Origin: Pseudoalteromonas piratica
Lineage (GTDB): Bacteria; Pseudomonadota; Gammaproteobacteria; Enterobacterales; Alteromonadaceae
Direction: 5' to 3'
DNA length: 64,000 nt
Assembly: GCF_000788395.1 (NCBI RefSeq)
Contig: NZ_CP009888.1
Location: forward strand, 620,001 to 684,000
The position numbers and the translations under genes are program-made. Below are positions 9,386 through 18,527 of this stretch, in pieces (position 1 is the first letter of the stretch; the number at the start of each line of letters is the position of its first letter). A model generated the notes under the pieces. The model worked only from the letters and a program-made list of their open reading frames with translations. It was not told where the DNA came from and searched no databases.

Positions 9386-10886
9386 AACAAACCCAGCAGC
9401 GTGGCAAAAGCTCTCGCCAGTTGCCATTGTTTACTTTGTACTACATTTTATTGTGCGCTTTGTAAAAGATGGCTTTATTAATGCCGCGCCAGCATTAGCC
9501 ATTTGGGTAACACAAGTCGAGAATAAGTTGTTCTGGTTTATTTCTGTGGTCAGCGCTTTGGTAGTAGTGCTAGTGATTTATGCGGTGCTTTATTACCTTA
9601 ATTTTCGCTATAAAATTACTGAGCACGAAATAGTATTACGCAAAGGCGTATTTAAAAAAGAACGCGTGACGCTAAATTTTGCCAAAGTGCAAAATGTTAA
9701 CTTAGCAACCCCGTTTTACTTTGCCCCCTTTTCATTAGTAAATAGTCATTTTGATGCGGCTGGCTCTTCGCAACAAGAGGTTGTATTACCCGGTATTAGT
9801 ATTGATTATGCCAATACGATGCGCGACCAAATCTTTAACTACCGTGCCATGCCTGAGCATGCCGAGCAACAAAGCGAAGCGCAAGAAGATGCAAATACTC
9901 CCGATCTCACATTAGCTAATTTTGAAGTCGCTAAGTTCGGCTTAATGTCGGGCATGATGTTTTTAGTGCTCGCAGCACTTGCGCCATTTACAACGCAAAT
10001 TATTGATTATATTAAGCAAGACTTTGCAGCCCCACTGACTGAACTAATCACTAATTCATTAAATAGTAACGAACATGCGGAAATTGCGGCTGGCACAATC
10101 ATAGTACTAAGTGGTATTGGTATTTTTGTTTTAGCCTCTCTGCTAGGCGCACTTATTCGTTTTTATAATTACGAATTAAGCTTAGAAAAAAACAAGATTA
10201 AACGTGTCTCTGGCCTTTTTGAGCGCCATCAGATGTCATTAAGCATCAATAAGATTCAATCGATAGAGGTAAAACAAAACTGGATTGCTAAGCTATTAAA
10301 GCGCTACACCATCAACTGTAAGCAAATTAATAACAGCCATGCCAATACCGTGAAAAAAGGGCAATCTTTAATTGTACCGGTACTCACAAAATCGCAAGTT
10401 AGTGAGGTCATGAATTTATGCTGGGATAAGCAAGTCGCCATTACCGACATCCCTTTTCAACCTATTGCAATTAATTACTTCTATAAAACGTATCTGCTTT
10501 ATTGGCTTTTGCCACTGACAATTGTGAGTATCAGTGCCTATGAACCTTTGATAAATGGCGCATGGCCACTATTAATTGTGCTAATGCTCGCAGGCGCAGG
10601 GTTAAGCTTTTTACGCTATAAACGCTTTGGCTTTTACTTTGATGGCGAACAAGTGTTCACACGAAAAGGCCTAGTTGGCGTAAGTTACAAAGTTTTTAAA
10701 GGCTTCAAAATTCAACAAATCGCCACCATACAAACGCCACCTATGCGTAAACAACAGCTAAGCACATTACGTTTTCAGTTAGCCAGTGGTGGCATAACCA
10801 TTCCTTACTTGCCATCTAGTTATGTTAATCAGGTAATGAATCAGCTTATTTTCTTGGCAGAAACCAGCAAAAAGCGCTGGATGTAA
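9372..10886 (+). CDS. Large bPH2-domain membrane protein (YdbT-like)
   Basis: This protein of about 504 residues contains three repeats of membrane-hairpin plus bPH2 domain. The cores are ERVTLNFAKVQNVNL (about residue 100), MSLSINKIQSIEVKQN (about 290) and FKIQQIATIQTPP (about 450). Pairs of hydrophobic helices precede each. The ATG at 9372 lies inside the upstream reading frame (14-nt overlap), and an alternative GTG at 9363 would add three residues. It forms a two-gene unit with the YdbS-like gene. The function is not established. Roles in envelope or lipid organisation are conjecture. Confidence 0.8.
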   Translation: MNTNKTNPAAWQKLSPVAIVYFVLHFIVRFVKDGFINAAPALAIWVTQVENKLFWFISVVSALVVVLVIYAVLYYLNFRYKITEHEIVLRKGVFKKERVTLNFAKVQNVNLATPFYFAPFSLVNSHFDAAGSSQQEVVLPGISIDYANTMRDQIFNYRAMPEHAEQQSEAQEDANTPDLTLANFEVAKFGLMSGMMFLVLAALAPFTTQIIDYIKQDFAAPLTELITNSLNSNEHAEIAAGTIIVLSGIGIFVLASLLGALIRFYNYELSLEKNKIKRVSGLFERHQMSLSINKIQSIEVKQNWIAKLLKRYTINCKQINNSHANTVKKGQSLIVPVLTKSQVSEVMNLCWDKQVAITDIPFQPIAINYFYKTYLLYWLLPLTIVSISAYEPLINGAWPLLIVLMLAGAGLSFLRYKRFGFYFDGEQVFTRKGLVGVSYKVFKGFKIQQIATIQTPPMRKQQLSTLRFQLASGGITIPYLPSSYVNQVMNQLIFLAETSKKRWM

Positions 10887-10980
10887 CCATCAATAATTGA
10901 GATTAACCGTTTATCACTATTATTTTTTTCCTTATATCTGATGCATTAAGCTAGCCCGCATCATTCAAGGAACAAATAAT

Positions 10981-13797
10981 ATGAAAAAGTCATTACTCTC
11001 ATTGATGGTTGCAGCAAGCTTTGCAACAGCTGCCAACGATAATTGGCAAACCATTGAAACAGAAAACTTTAAAGTTCATTTTCCAAAAGCCTACCAAAGC
11101 TGGGCAACTTCTGCTGCGAATGAGCTGGAAATTGTCCGTGAAAAAGTAAAAGAACAACAGAATCGCGTGCTGGATAAACAAGTGGATGTCATTGTATTCG
11201 ATCCATATAACCAGTCGAACGGCTTTGCCATTCCAAGCAGTGTTGATCCTATGATGGCGTTTTTTGCCACACCGCCACAGTCAGATACAGTGATTTCAAA
11301 TAGCTCGGGCTGGCAACAATTATTAGTACTGCATGAATACGTGCATTTAGTGCACCTAGCGCAGCCAACGCGCAGTGAGTGGCGCCAAAAGCTGCGTAAC
11401 TTTTCTAGCCTCTATGACCTTACTCATAACCCAACCCCACGTTGGGCAGCTGAAGGTTATGCAACCTTGCTCGAATCACAAATGACAGGCCGTGGCCGCT
11501 TACATGACAACTACGTTGAATCACTGATTATGCAGTTTGCTAAAGAGGGCAATCTACCAAGCTACAGCCAGCTGAGCGAAGAAGACGGTGGGTACATGGC
11601 AGGTTCAATGGCTTATCTTGTTGGTGTGCGTTATTTACAATGGCTCGAAGAAAACTACAGCAAAGAACAGCTAGATGCAGTTTGGACACGCATGCAAGCC
11701 GTTAAAAAGCGTGATTTTGAATCGGCCTTCGAAGGTGTTTTCCTTGAAAAACCAAGCAAACTATATCGTCGTTTTGTTGCGGAATATACCCATAAGGCAC
11801 TCAGCAAAGAAGCAACGCAATCGCCATTAGATACCAAAGAGTGGTTTGATCTCGATTACATTCAAACAGCGCCAAGCATTTCACCAGATGAAGATAAGCT
11901 TGCTATCGTAAGCAAGGATAAAAAGGGCAATACCAAACTTACCATCTATGCAACAGAAGAGAACGCTGATGCCATTGACGAGTTTGAAGAGGCGCAAAAA
12001 GAGTTACTCGAAGACGATGCGAAAGATATTGCAAACAGCAGACCTACTAGCTTTAAAAAAGAGTCTAAAAAGACCCTGAATTCAATCAACCGAAAAGGTA
12101 TTTTGAATCCGCTATGGCAAGATAACACCACGCTTATTTACGGTGCGTTTAGCACAGCAAATAACGAAATGAACACCCTCCACCAGGACTTGTTCAGTTG
12201 GAACAGCGACACTGGTGAAACCAAACAGCTTACCGAGCTTGCTAATGTGCGCCGATTTTCACTGGCGGATACTAATATCGCTTATGCAGAACGCGTAAAG
12301 CAAGGTTATTCACAATTAGTAAAAATCGACTTAACAACAGGTCAAATTAGCGATTTAACCGCTCCTTCAATTGACACTGTGTATGACTTTCCACAGTTCA
12401 AAAATGGCAAACTGGCATATCTAAAAACCGAGTTAAATCAAAACTGGTCTCTATGGGTTAAAGATCTTGCTACCGGCAAAGACATAAATGTACCTATGCC
12501 AAAAGGTTATCAGTTCCTGTCTTACCCTAAGTGGAGCCCTGAGGGAAATAGCATTTATTTCGTTGCCGGTGTAAATGGTGAGACAAATATTTATCGCTAT
12601 ACTTTTAGCTCAGATACGCTAGAACAACTCAGCGCTGGCCAGCAAGTTATGCAATACCCTATGCCAACCAAGCAACACGGATTACTGTATTTAGCGGTGA
12701 ACTCTGAAGGTCCAGATATTTATCAACTTGGCGAAAATGCGACTGTTACACAAGTAAGTGAGCGGGCGAAAACATTACACGCAACCACTGAAAAAGCAGA
12801 GCAATATATTTTGCCACCAGCAAAAATTTACCAGCAAGAAGTAGGCGCTCAGCGAGATTACTCTGCCACAGACCAAACGCTTTCATTTGCGCTTTCAGAG
12901 CAATACAACAGCGCAAGTACAGCGCTATTGCATGTCGGTGTAAAAGGGAAAGATTTATTAAATAAATTAAGCTGGCAGTTTGGTGGCGCGCTTGATAATA
13001 AAAATGCTTTGAATGGCGCCTATTTTGATGCGAAGTATCAATACAATAAATGGCAGTTCTTAGCCCATGCGTTTGACTATAAAATTAACGCCCAAAATCA
13101 GTATCAACATCCAGATGTACTCGCTGTAAAAGAAGATACAACAGGTGCTTATTTACAAGCGAGTTACCCATATCGTAATGGTGCGTTTAAAGTTAACAGC
13201 CACCTTGCGTATTCTTATAAAGATACTGGCGATGCTTACAATCAATGGTTTGCATTAGGTGCTGAGCAAGTATGGCAGCGCGATTGGCAGTCGTTTGCTA
13301 TTGGTCAAAGTGCATCAGCTCGCATTTATAGCGGTGATGCAACAAGTGGCAGCTGGCAAGGGTTTGATGCCAGTTTAAAAGTGTTTGGTAAAGCGTGGTC
13401 AATCCCACTATATGTTGATTACCATACGCAACAACGCGATGACACAATGCTGAACATTGGTGGTTTTGCATCAAGTTTAATCAAGCCTGAAGCACAAGCA
13501 GATCGCTCGCTTATCAATGAATTACCTTTTTATACTGCACTGAGCGATGACTACCAACGCTTTGGCGCTGGCATTGCATTTAAACAAAACATGCCATGGC
13601 TTTATGTTGCCCAGCATGACTTGGATAACCAGGACTTCGCAACAAGCTACGGGGTTAAGTTTAATAGCAAATTTGACTTTGCCGTTGCGCCATCACTCTT
13701 AAATGATCTAAATATTGATTTTGGTATTGCCAAAATTGAAGGGGATACTATTCAAGATGAAGTACGAGGTTGGTTAGGGCTTTGGTATAGCCTATAA
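10981..13797 (+). CDS. Exported metallopeptidase-like protein with beta-propeller and C-terminal outer-membrane barrel
   Basis: This is a 938-residue protein with a signal peptide (about 1-18). Residues 20-280 look like a gluzincin metallopeptidase: LHEYVH at 117-122 gives HExxH, and WAAEGYA around 155-161 supplies the third ligand Glu158. The middle (about 290-620) has TolB/PD40-like propeller repeats such as SPDEDKLAIVS and SPEGNSIYFVAG. The C-terminal 300 residues alternate polar and hydrophobic residues with many aromatics (for example YQYNKWQFLAHAF) and end WLGLWYSL, as in outer-membrane barrels. I infer a surface or periplasmic protease anchored in the outer membrane. The substrate is unknown. 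AAGGA precedes the ATG, and the gene is monocistronic with its own terminator. Confidence 0.75.
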   Translation: MKKSLLSLMVAASFATAANDNWQTIETENFKVHFPKAYQSWATSAANELEIVREKVKEQQNRVLDKQVDVIVFDPYNQSNGFAIPSSVDPMMAFFATPPQSDTVISNSSGWQQLLVLHEYVHLVHLAQPTRSEWRQKLRNFSSLYDLTHNPTPRWAAEGYATLLESQMTGRGRLHDNYVESLIMQFAKEGNLPSYSQLSEEDGGYMAGSMAYLVGVRYLQWLEENYSKEQLDAVWTRMQAVKKRDFESAFEGVFLEKPSKLYRRFVAEYTHKALSKEATQSPLDTKEWFDLDYIQTAPSISPDEDKLAIVSKDKKGNTKLTIYATEENADAIDEFEEAQKELLEDDAKDIANSRPTSFKKESKKTLNSINRKGILNPLWQDNTTLIYGAFSTANNEMNTLHQDLFSWNSDTGETKQLTELANVRRFSLADTNIAYAERVKQGYSQLVKIDLTTGQISDLTAPSIDTVYDFPQFKNGKLAYLKTELNQNWSLWVKDLATGKDINVPMPKGYQFLSYPKWSPEGNSIYFVAGVNGETNIYRYTFSSDTLEQLSAGQQVMQYPMPTKQHGLLYLAVNSEGPDIYQLGENATVTQVSERAKTLHATTEKAEQYILPPAKIYQQEVGAQRDYSATDQTLSFALSEQYNSASTALLHVGVKGKDLLNKLSWQFGGALDNKNALNGAYFDAKYQYNKWQFLAHAFDYKINAQNQYQHPDVLAVKEDTTGAYLQASYPYRNGAFKVNSHLAYSYKDTGDAYNQWFALGAEQVWQRDWQSFAIGQSASARIYSGDATSGSWQGFDASLKVFGKAWSIPLYVDYHTQQRDDTMLNIGGFASSLIKPEAQADRSLINELPFYTALSDDYQRFGAGIAFKQNMPWLYVAQHDLDNQDFATSYGVKFNSKFDFAVAPSLLNDLNIDFGIAKIEGDTIQDEVRGWLGLWYSL

Positions 13798-13814
13798 ATA
13801 GACATTCAAAATTC

Positions 13815-13846
13815 AAACCGCTCATTTAAGGTGAGCGGTTTTTTTT
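13815..13846 (+). terminator. Terminator after the metallopeptidase-like gene
   Basis: AAACCGCTCA (13815-13824) pairs with TGAGCGGTTT (13832-13841), and a T-run follows. Confidence 0.88.
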
Positions 13847-13851
13847 GGTTT

Positions 13852-14403
13852 CTAAAGCGCTTTTTCTATTGCGGCTTTCAGTTCATCGCTTTGTGGTTTA
13901 ACGCGAGAGCCAAAATGCGTTACTGTTTGACGGTCTTTACTCACTAGGTACTTATTAAAGTTCCAGCTTGGAGAGCGGGTTTCTTTTGCTAAGTGTTTAA
14001 AAATAGGGTTCGCATCACTGCCTTTTACATCCGTGGTTGCCATCATATTAAAGGTAACACCGTAGTTGATAAAGCACATATCTGCCGTATCTTTCTCATC
14101 ATTTTCTTCCTGGAAGAAACTGTCTGATGGGAAACCCAGTACCACTAAGCCTTTATCTTTATATTCTTTATGAAGTGCCTCTAGTTGTTCAAATTGCGGC
14201 GTAAAACCACAGTTACTCGCTGTATTTACAATAAGCAGGGGCTTGTCTTTAAATTCACATAAGTTAATGGTTTCTTTTGAGCGTAATTTACGTAATTCTT
14301 GATTGGTAAAATCACTACACTCTGAAGCAATAGCCGAAAATGCAAAAAGTGAGGGAGCAACCAATGTGGATAACAGCAGTTTTTTAAGGTGTTTCATGTC
14401 CAA
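13852..14403 (-). CDS. Exported glutathione-peroxidase-family protein with a changed active site
   Basis: This 183-residue protein has a signal peptide (about 1-26, ending FAFSAIAS) followed by a glutathione-peroxidase fold. The peroxidatic cysteine motif is intact (NTASNCGFTPQF), as is the tryptophan motif (SWNFNKYLV). The usual CNQFG-type segment that supplies the catalytic glutamine reads FPSDSFFQEE here, so the glutamine is not at its normal place. It may act as a periplasmic peroxidase with other thiols, or it may have lost the activity. A second, canonical and cytoplasmic GPx lies at 37711-38193. Two starts are possible (MDMKHL or MKHL). It is divergent from the AcpH-like gene. Confidence 0.85.
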   Translation of the reverse strand: MDMKHLKKLLLSTLVAPSLFAFSAIASECSDFTNQELRKLRSKETINLCEFKDKPLLIVNTASNCGFTPQFEQLEALHKEYKDKGLVVLGFPSDSFFQEENDEKDTADMCFINYGVTFNMMATTDVKGSDANPIFKHLAKETRSPSWNFNKYLVSKDRQTVTHFGSRVKPQSDELKAAIEKAL

Positions 14404-14463
14404 TCCTAGTTATTTTAATATACTCAGTATACGGTTATTTTTGTCCTAAAGATCGAACAAAAT

Positions 14464-15060
14464 TTGAATTATTTTGCACATTTACATTTAGCATATCTAT
14501 CAAATACGAGTTTAACAGGAAACCTCTTAGGTGATTTTGTTAAAGGAAGCCGATTATCATATTTGCCGCGCGAGCTGGAACTTGGTATTCGCTTGCATCG
14601 GAGCATCGACAGCTACACAGATTCTCATTATGTAAGCCAACAGTTTAAAAGTGGATTTAAAGAGATGCGAAGATACGCTGGCGTAGGATTGGATATTTTG
14701 TTTGATCACTTACTCGCTAAACAATTGGGCATCAACTACAACGTTTTATGCCAAAAATTTTATAAGATTTTGCGTGATGAAAGGTATTTTTATCAGGCTG
14801 TTTTACCTGCCGATTACCAACACAAAATTTATCTGATTACCACAGATAACTGGTTTGCAAGTTACAGTAGTTTATCTGGCATAGCGGTAGCGTTAAAAAA
14901 TACTGGTAAGCGATTTCGAAAACCCGTAGCACTAGAACAAATGCTTGATTGGTATACTGCCAATCAAGCAAGCATTGATGATGGCTTTAAACAGCTCTAT
15001 TACGATACAACGCAATTTACACTTGCTAAGCGAGACGAACTCAACGCTCTGCTAGATTGA
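14464..15060 (+). CDS. ACP phosphodiesterase-like protein (AcpH/DUF479 family), TTG start
   Basis: This 198-residue protein matches the AcpH family, whose E. coli member removes phosphopantetheine from acyl carrier protein. The N-terminal block NYFAHLHLA followed by GNLLGDFVKG is diagnostic and fixes the start at a TTG codon at 14464, since no in-frame ATG precedes it. Further family features are LHRSIDSYTDSH and the FDHLLAK segment. It overlaps the convergent small gene by 20 bp. The intergenic space towards the exported GPx-like gene is only 60 bp and must hold both promoters. Confidence 0.85.
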   Translation: MNYFAHLHLAYLSNTSLTGNLLGDFVKGSRLSYLPRELELGIRLHRSIDSYTDSHYVSQQFKSGFKEMRRYAGVGLDILFDHLLAKQLGINYNVLCQKFYKILRDERYFYQAVLPADYQHKIYLITTDNWFASYSSLSGIAVALKNTGKRFRKPVALEQMLDWYTANQASIDDGFKQLYYDTTQFTLAKRDELNALLD

Positions 15061-15340
15061 TGGTAATACGGGTATCGTTGCTTTTGTCGTTACCTATCAT
15101 TTCATCATAGGCAGTTTGAAAGTGCAGATTTGCTGAGGTAAAACCAAGTGATTTTAGACAGGTTTCAGCTTCAAACATTGAATTAAACACTTTTACGTTA
15201 TCGTTATCATCAGATAACGAATAGAAGTTACCCTCTTCGTCTTCTGCACCGACTAAATAATGATTAGCATCTGCATAGCCAAAAATAGTAGGTACCAACG
15301 AGTGTCTTTCAATTTGGCTTTTAAACTCAGCGAGGCGCAT
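15041..15340 (-). CDS. Hypothetical protein, 99 aa
   Basis: I cannot assign a firm family. It is a small soluble acidic protein with no signal or membrane segment. The middle (EEGNFYSLSDDNDNVKVF) suggests a short beta-rich fold of the kind seen in small DUF proteins of Alteromonadales. It is read convergently with the AcpH-like gene and its last codons overlap that gene by 20 bp. An AGGAG-like stretch (GGAGAGCT on the minus strand) precedes the ATG, which supports real translation. Confidence 0.6.
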   Translation of the reverse strand: MRLAEFKSQIERHSLVPTIFGYADANHYLVGAEDEEGNFYSLSDDNDNVKVFNSMFEAETCLKSLGFTSANLHFQTAYDEMIGNDKSNDTRITINLAER

Positions 15341-15446
15341 GGTAGCTCTCCTTAACGGGCTAATTATTAATCAATACGCAAAAAAACAGAGAACCGTTCA
15401 ATCTTTTTTATAGTTGAGCCGTATAAATACAAAAATGAGGATGTCT

Positions 15447-15794
15447 ATGAAGAAAACAGTTTACTACGATGCAAATTGCCCCTTATGTCGCAGAGAAATT
15501 GCGTTATGGCGTAAGTTATCAAGCCATATTTTTGATTTTAAAGATGTTCATCAACAAAATCTCTCCAGTGAAAAAAGAGCTGAAATGCTGCGCTTATTGC
15601 ATGTGCAAGATGAAAGTGGCCAATGGCATGTCGGCCTTAATGCAAACTTTCAACTTTGGCGTTCACACCCGATCGGCTGGCCTTCTTACCTTTTATCGCT
15701 CCCTGTTTTTTACTGGATTACCAATAAGCTGTACAACGCATGGGCAATGCGTCGCTACAATAAGCGTTATGAGTGCGAACAATGCCAGCTTTAG
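15447..15794 (+). CDS. DCC-family thiol-disulfide oxidoreductase-like protein (DUF393)
   Basis: This is a protein of about 115 residues. YYDANCPLCRREI near the N-terminus is the D-x-x-C-x-x-C motif of the DCC family (DUF393), predicted thioredoxin-like proteins. The C-terminus has a hydrophobic stretch (YLLSLPVFYWITNKLY) and a CxxC (CEQC). The ATG at 15447 is chosen because GAGG at 15437-15440 precedes it at proper spacing. An in-frame TTG at 15414 lacks such a site. The stop overlaps that of the convergent lipoprotein gene by four bases (TTAG). The real substrate is unknown. Confidence 0.8.
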   Translation: MKKTVYYDANCPLCRREIALWRKLSSHIFDFKDVHQQNLSSEKRAEMLRLLHVQDESGQWHVGLNANFQLWRSHPIGWPSYLLSLPVFYWITNKLYNAWAMRRYNKRYECEQCQL

Positions 15795-16453
15795 AACAGC
15801 GCCCTGCCGCAGCCAAGAAATGGTTTGCCATTGAGCTTACCGCTTACTGTGGTAGAAAATGTCTGGCCAGACATAGTATCGCGACAAGCAGAATTGCTGA
15901 TCTCAAAACTTAACAAATTATCATTTTGAGCCAAGTTAAACTGCGAACTATTTACTGATTCAATCGGTGCTACATAATTAAAATTAATCACTTGCTGACC
16001 ATAATTTCCCTTAAATTCAATCGATTCATTTGGTTTTATTTCAATTACCCAGCCCGGTTCATTACCCACGGCACGAAAACTCACGCCGCGAAATTTTGCA
16101 TCCTGCCAAATCGCTTCTTGGCGATTATTGGCACACTGCTTATAAAGGGATTGCTGGTAATTCACCATCGCATGTTCACCTTTTAACCAAATATAATCTG
16201 TGCCTTTTTGATATTTTGCACCCGATGCTGAAATAACGGCTTCAAACGCAAGTGTTTGCTTGGGTAAAAATGCCCATAATGTTTCGCTTTCTAAACGTGC
16301 TACAAAATTCAAATTACGCTCACATTCCAGCACCATAGTAATCGCTTTAGTTTGAGGCTGTGATTGCAAGCTCTCACTATTTTTTGAGGGTACTGTGGCA
16401 CTACAGCCGCAAACTGCTGCACTCACCATTAGCATAAACACATGTTTTAACAT
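15791..16453 (-). CDS. Lipoprotein with MliC-like and COG3650-like domains
   Basis: This 220-residue lipoprotein has a signal peptide ending in a lipobox (AAVCGC). The first half has an MliC-like pattern (LECERNLNFVARLES, ISASGAKY, IWLKGEHA), the domain of membrane-bound C-type lysozyme inhibitors. The second half (FRAVGNEPGWVIEI to the C-terminus) resembles the COG3650 domain. MliC homologues inhibit host or foreign lysozyme in the periplasm; that role is inferred here. The ATG at 16453 is preferred because AAAGGA precedes it at normal spacing, while an upstream in-frame ATG at 16480 has none. Confidence 0.75.
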   Translation of the reverse strand: MLKHVFMLMVSAAVCGCSATVPSKNSESLQSQPQTKAITMVLECERNLNFVARLESETLWAFLPKQTLAFEAVISASGAKYQKGTDYIWLKGEHAMVNYQQSLYKQCANNRQEAIWQDAKFRGVSFRAVGNEPGWVIEIKPNESIEFKGNYGQQVINFNYVAPIESVNSSQFNLAQNDNLLSFEISNSACRDTMSGQTFSTTVSGKLNGKPFLGCGRALF

Positions 16454-16531
16454 CTTGATTCCTTTTAAAGAGAAAAACACTATAGTGGTAAATACTTTAC
16501 TCTGCGTGAATTATAATCAAAGGAATAAAAA

Positions 16532-17428
16532 ATGGCAGGAGCAAGCTTACTTACCTTAATCGATGATATTGCGACATTACTTGACGATATTGCAGTAATG
16601 AGCAAAGTCGCTGCGAAGAAAACTGCTGGTGTATTAGGTGATGACTTGGCCTTAAATGCGCAACAGGTTTCAGGGGTAAAAGCCGACCGCGAGCTGCCTG
16701 TAGTGTGGGCCGTAGCCAAAGGGTCGTTCATCAATAAGTTTATTTTAGTGCCATTAGCATTGCTTATTTCAGCGCTTGCGCCGTTTTTAATTACTCCGTT
16801 ATTGATGCTAGGTGGTTTATTTTTATGTTTTGAAGGATGTGAAAAAGTACTAGGACCTTGGTTACATAACAAAGACAACAAGCACAACGAAAGCCCACAA
16901 AATAAAGACGATAAACACTATGAACAGCAAAAAATAAAAGGGGCTATTCGCACCGACTTTATTCTATCTGCTGAAATTATTGTCATTTCACTTGGCACAG
17001 TAGCAACGGAAAGCTTTACATCGCAATTATCGGTTTTAAGTGTCATCGCAATATTAATGACCATTGGCGTGTATGGCTTAGTAGCACTGATTGTAAAAAT
17101 TGATGACGCTGGGTTGTTATTAATTGAAAAACCTCATATTTGGCAGCAAAAGATTGGCCGTGGCTTGCTGTCGTTTGCCCCCTATTTAATGAAACTGTTA
17201 GCCATTGTTGGCACACTTGCTATGTTCTTAGTGGGCGGTGGCATTGTGGTGCATGGGAGTAGTTTTTTGCATCACTCGGTTGAACAGCTCGTTGAAACCA
17301 TCAATCTTACACTTAATACTGACCTTAGCTTTTTCTTACCCACGCTATTTAATGCCCTTATAGGATTTGTAGCAGGAGCAGTAATTGTGGCCGCAACACT
17401 TTTACTGAATAAATTCAGAAATAACTAG
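16532..17428 (+). CDS. DUF808 inner-membrane protein (YedI-like)
   Basis: This 298-residue protein begins with the conserved DUF808 block [19 protein letters not shown] and [15 protein letters not shown]. At least five hydrophobic helices follow (about 75-105, 148-168, 172-190, 220-245, 268-290), with a polar lysine-rich loop between the first groups. The family is widespread in proteobacteria and of unknown function. Some members have been linked to envelope stress, but nothing here shows that. AAAGGA precedes the ATG. The 319-base gap downstream separates it from deoC. Confidence 0.88.
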   Translation: MAGASLLTLIDDIATLLDDIAVMSKVAAKKTAGVLGDDLALNAQQVSGVKADRELPVVWAVAKGSFINKFILVPLALLISALAPFLITPLLMLGGLFLCFEGCEKVLGPWLHNKDNKHNESPQNKDDKHYEQQKIKGAIRTDFILSAEIIVISLGTVATESFTSQLSVLSVIAILMTIGVYGLVALIVKIDDAGLLLIEKPHIWQQKIGRGLLSFAPYLMKLLAIVGTLAMFLVGGGIVVHGSSFLHHSVEQLVETINLTLNTDLSFFLPTLFNALIGFVAGAVIVAATLLLNKFRNN

Positions 17429-17448
17429 TTTTTAAATTTACTCAGTAA

Positions 17449-17470
17449 AAATATGAACTAGATCAGTTAA
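17449..17470 (+). promoter_or_regulatory. CRP-like site far upstream of deoC
   Basis: The 22-mer at 17449-17470 has TGA and TCA cores spaced as in CRP sites, with CTAGA in the centre, and matches the E. coli consensus AAATGTGATC-TAGATCACATTT at 16 of 22 positions by my count. deo genes are CRP-controlled in enterobacteria. It lies about 280 bases before deoC. Confidence 0.4.
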
Positions 17471-17747
17471 TGCCAAATTAGCGCTAGCTGTTAGCTGAAA
17501 AATAGCCGACAATAGCGCTTGGTATAAATGGATTTAAATTATGGTGCTAGGATCAGGAGATCGTTACAACCATAAGTCTTCAAGGAACCAAGTCCACTCA
17601 TGTTCTTAGAGCATATGAGTGAGCTTATTGATCGAGAGTCTACCTCTCCCTCCTCAATTGTTCTGGGATTACTTTTATATCAATTCGATTAACTAGCCAT
17701 ATCGGCTTCCATAGTTAACAGAATTGGTATTTTATTTGGAGAAAAGT
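17471..17747 (+). other. Long non-coding leader before deoC with candidate hairpins
   Basis: No coding frame with a ribosome site is seen in this 277-base stretch. CACTCAT (17594-17600) pairs with ATGAGTG (17615-17621) and the pairing continues inwards past a 2-nt bulge. A weaker GAGAG / CTCTC hairpin follows near 17634-17648. The stretch could be a structured 5' leader of the deoC-deoD mRNA. It matches no riboswitch class I can name. Confidence 0.35.
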
Positions 17748-18527
17748 ATGACCTTAAACAGCCAATTAAATTTAACTAAAGCTGCCCAAATTACCTTGCA
17801 TTGCATGGACTTAACAAGCTTAACTGGTAAAGAAAACGACAGCGAAATCAACACGCTTTGCCACCAAGCCAGTAGTAATGTGGGGCACACTGCTGCCATT
17901 TGCATTTACCCACAGTACATTGAGTTTGCAAAAACACAGCTCAATGCCGAAGTAAAGATTGCAACCGTAACCAACTTCCCCCATGGCGACGCTGATATAG
18001 AAAAAGCCGTATTAGAAACAAAACAAGCTGTGGACTTAGGTGCAAATGAAGTAGACGTGGTCTTTCCCTATCGCGCACTTATCTCAGGCGACGAAACGAT
18101 TGGCTTTGAACTTGTAAAACAATGCAAGCTAGCCTGTGGCGAGAATGTGTTGTTAAAAGTCATTATTGAGTCTGGCGAGTTAAAAAGTGACGAACTGATT
18201 GCAACAGCATCACGCATTGCAATAAATGCTGGTGCCGACTTTATAAAAACCAGCACAGGTAAGGTCTCTGAAAATGCCACACTAAATGCAGCAAAAATCA
18301 TGTTAGAAGCCATTAAATCAAGTGGCAAAAAGGTTGGTTTTAAAGCCGCAGGTGGTGTTCGCACAGTAGTTGATGCAAAACAATACATAGAACTTGCCGC
18401 CAGTATTTTTGATTTAGATTGGGTTAACCCTAGCAACTTTCGTTTTGGTGCGTCAGGTCTACTTGGTGATGTAAATACTGTTTTGCATGTCGATACGCAA
18501 TCAGTCTCTACAAAGGGAGACTACTAA
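17748..18527 (+). CDS. deoC: DeoC, deoxyribose-phosphate aldolase
   Basis: DeoC splits 2-deoxyribose-5-phosphate into glyceraldehyde-3-phosphate and acetaldehyde. The 259 residues equal the length of the E. coli enzyme. Class-I aldolase motifs are seen: [24 protein letters not shown] with the proton-relay Lys, DFIKTSTGK with the Schiff-base Lys, and [11 protein letters not shown]. The ATG at 17748 has TTGGAG at 17736-17741; an in-frame start at 17724 would add an extra octapeptide. It overlaps deoD by one base (TAATG), so the two are an operon for deoxynucleoside catabolism. Confidence 0.95.
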   Translation: MTLNSQLNLTKAAQITLHCMDLTSLTGKENDSEINTLCHQASSNVGHTAAICIYPQYIEFAKTQLNAEVKIATVTNFPHGDADIEKAVLETKQAVDLGANEVDVVFPYRALISGDETIGFELVKQCKLACGENVLLKVIIESGELKSDELIATASRIAINAGADFIKTSTGKVSENATLNAAKIMLEAIKSSGKKVGFKAAGGVRTVVDAKQYIELAASIFDLDWVNPSNFRFGASGLLGDVNTVLHVDTQSVSTKGDY

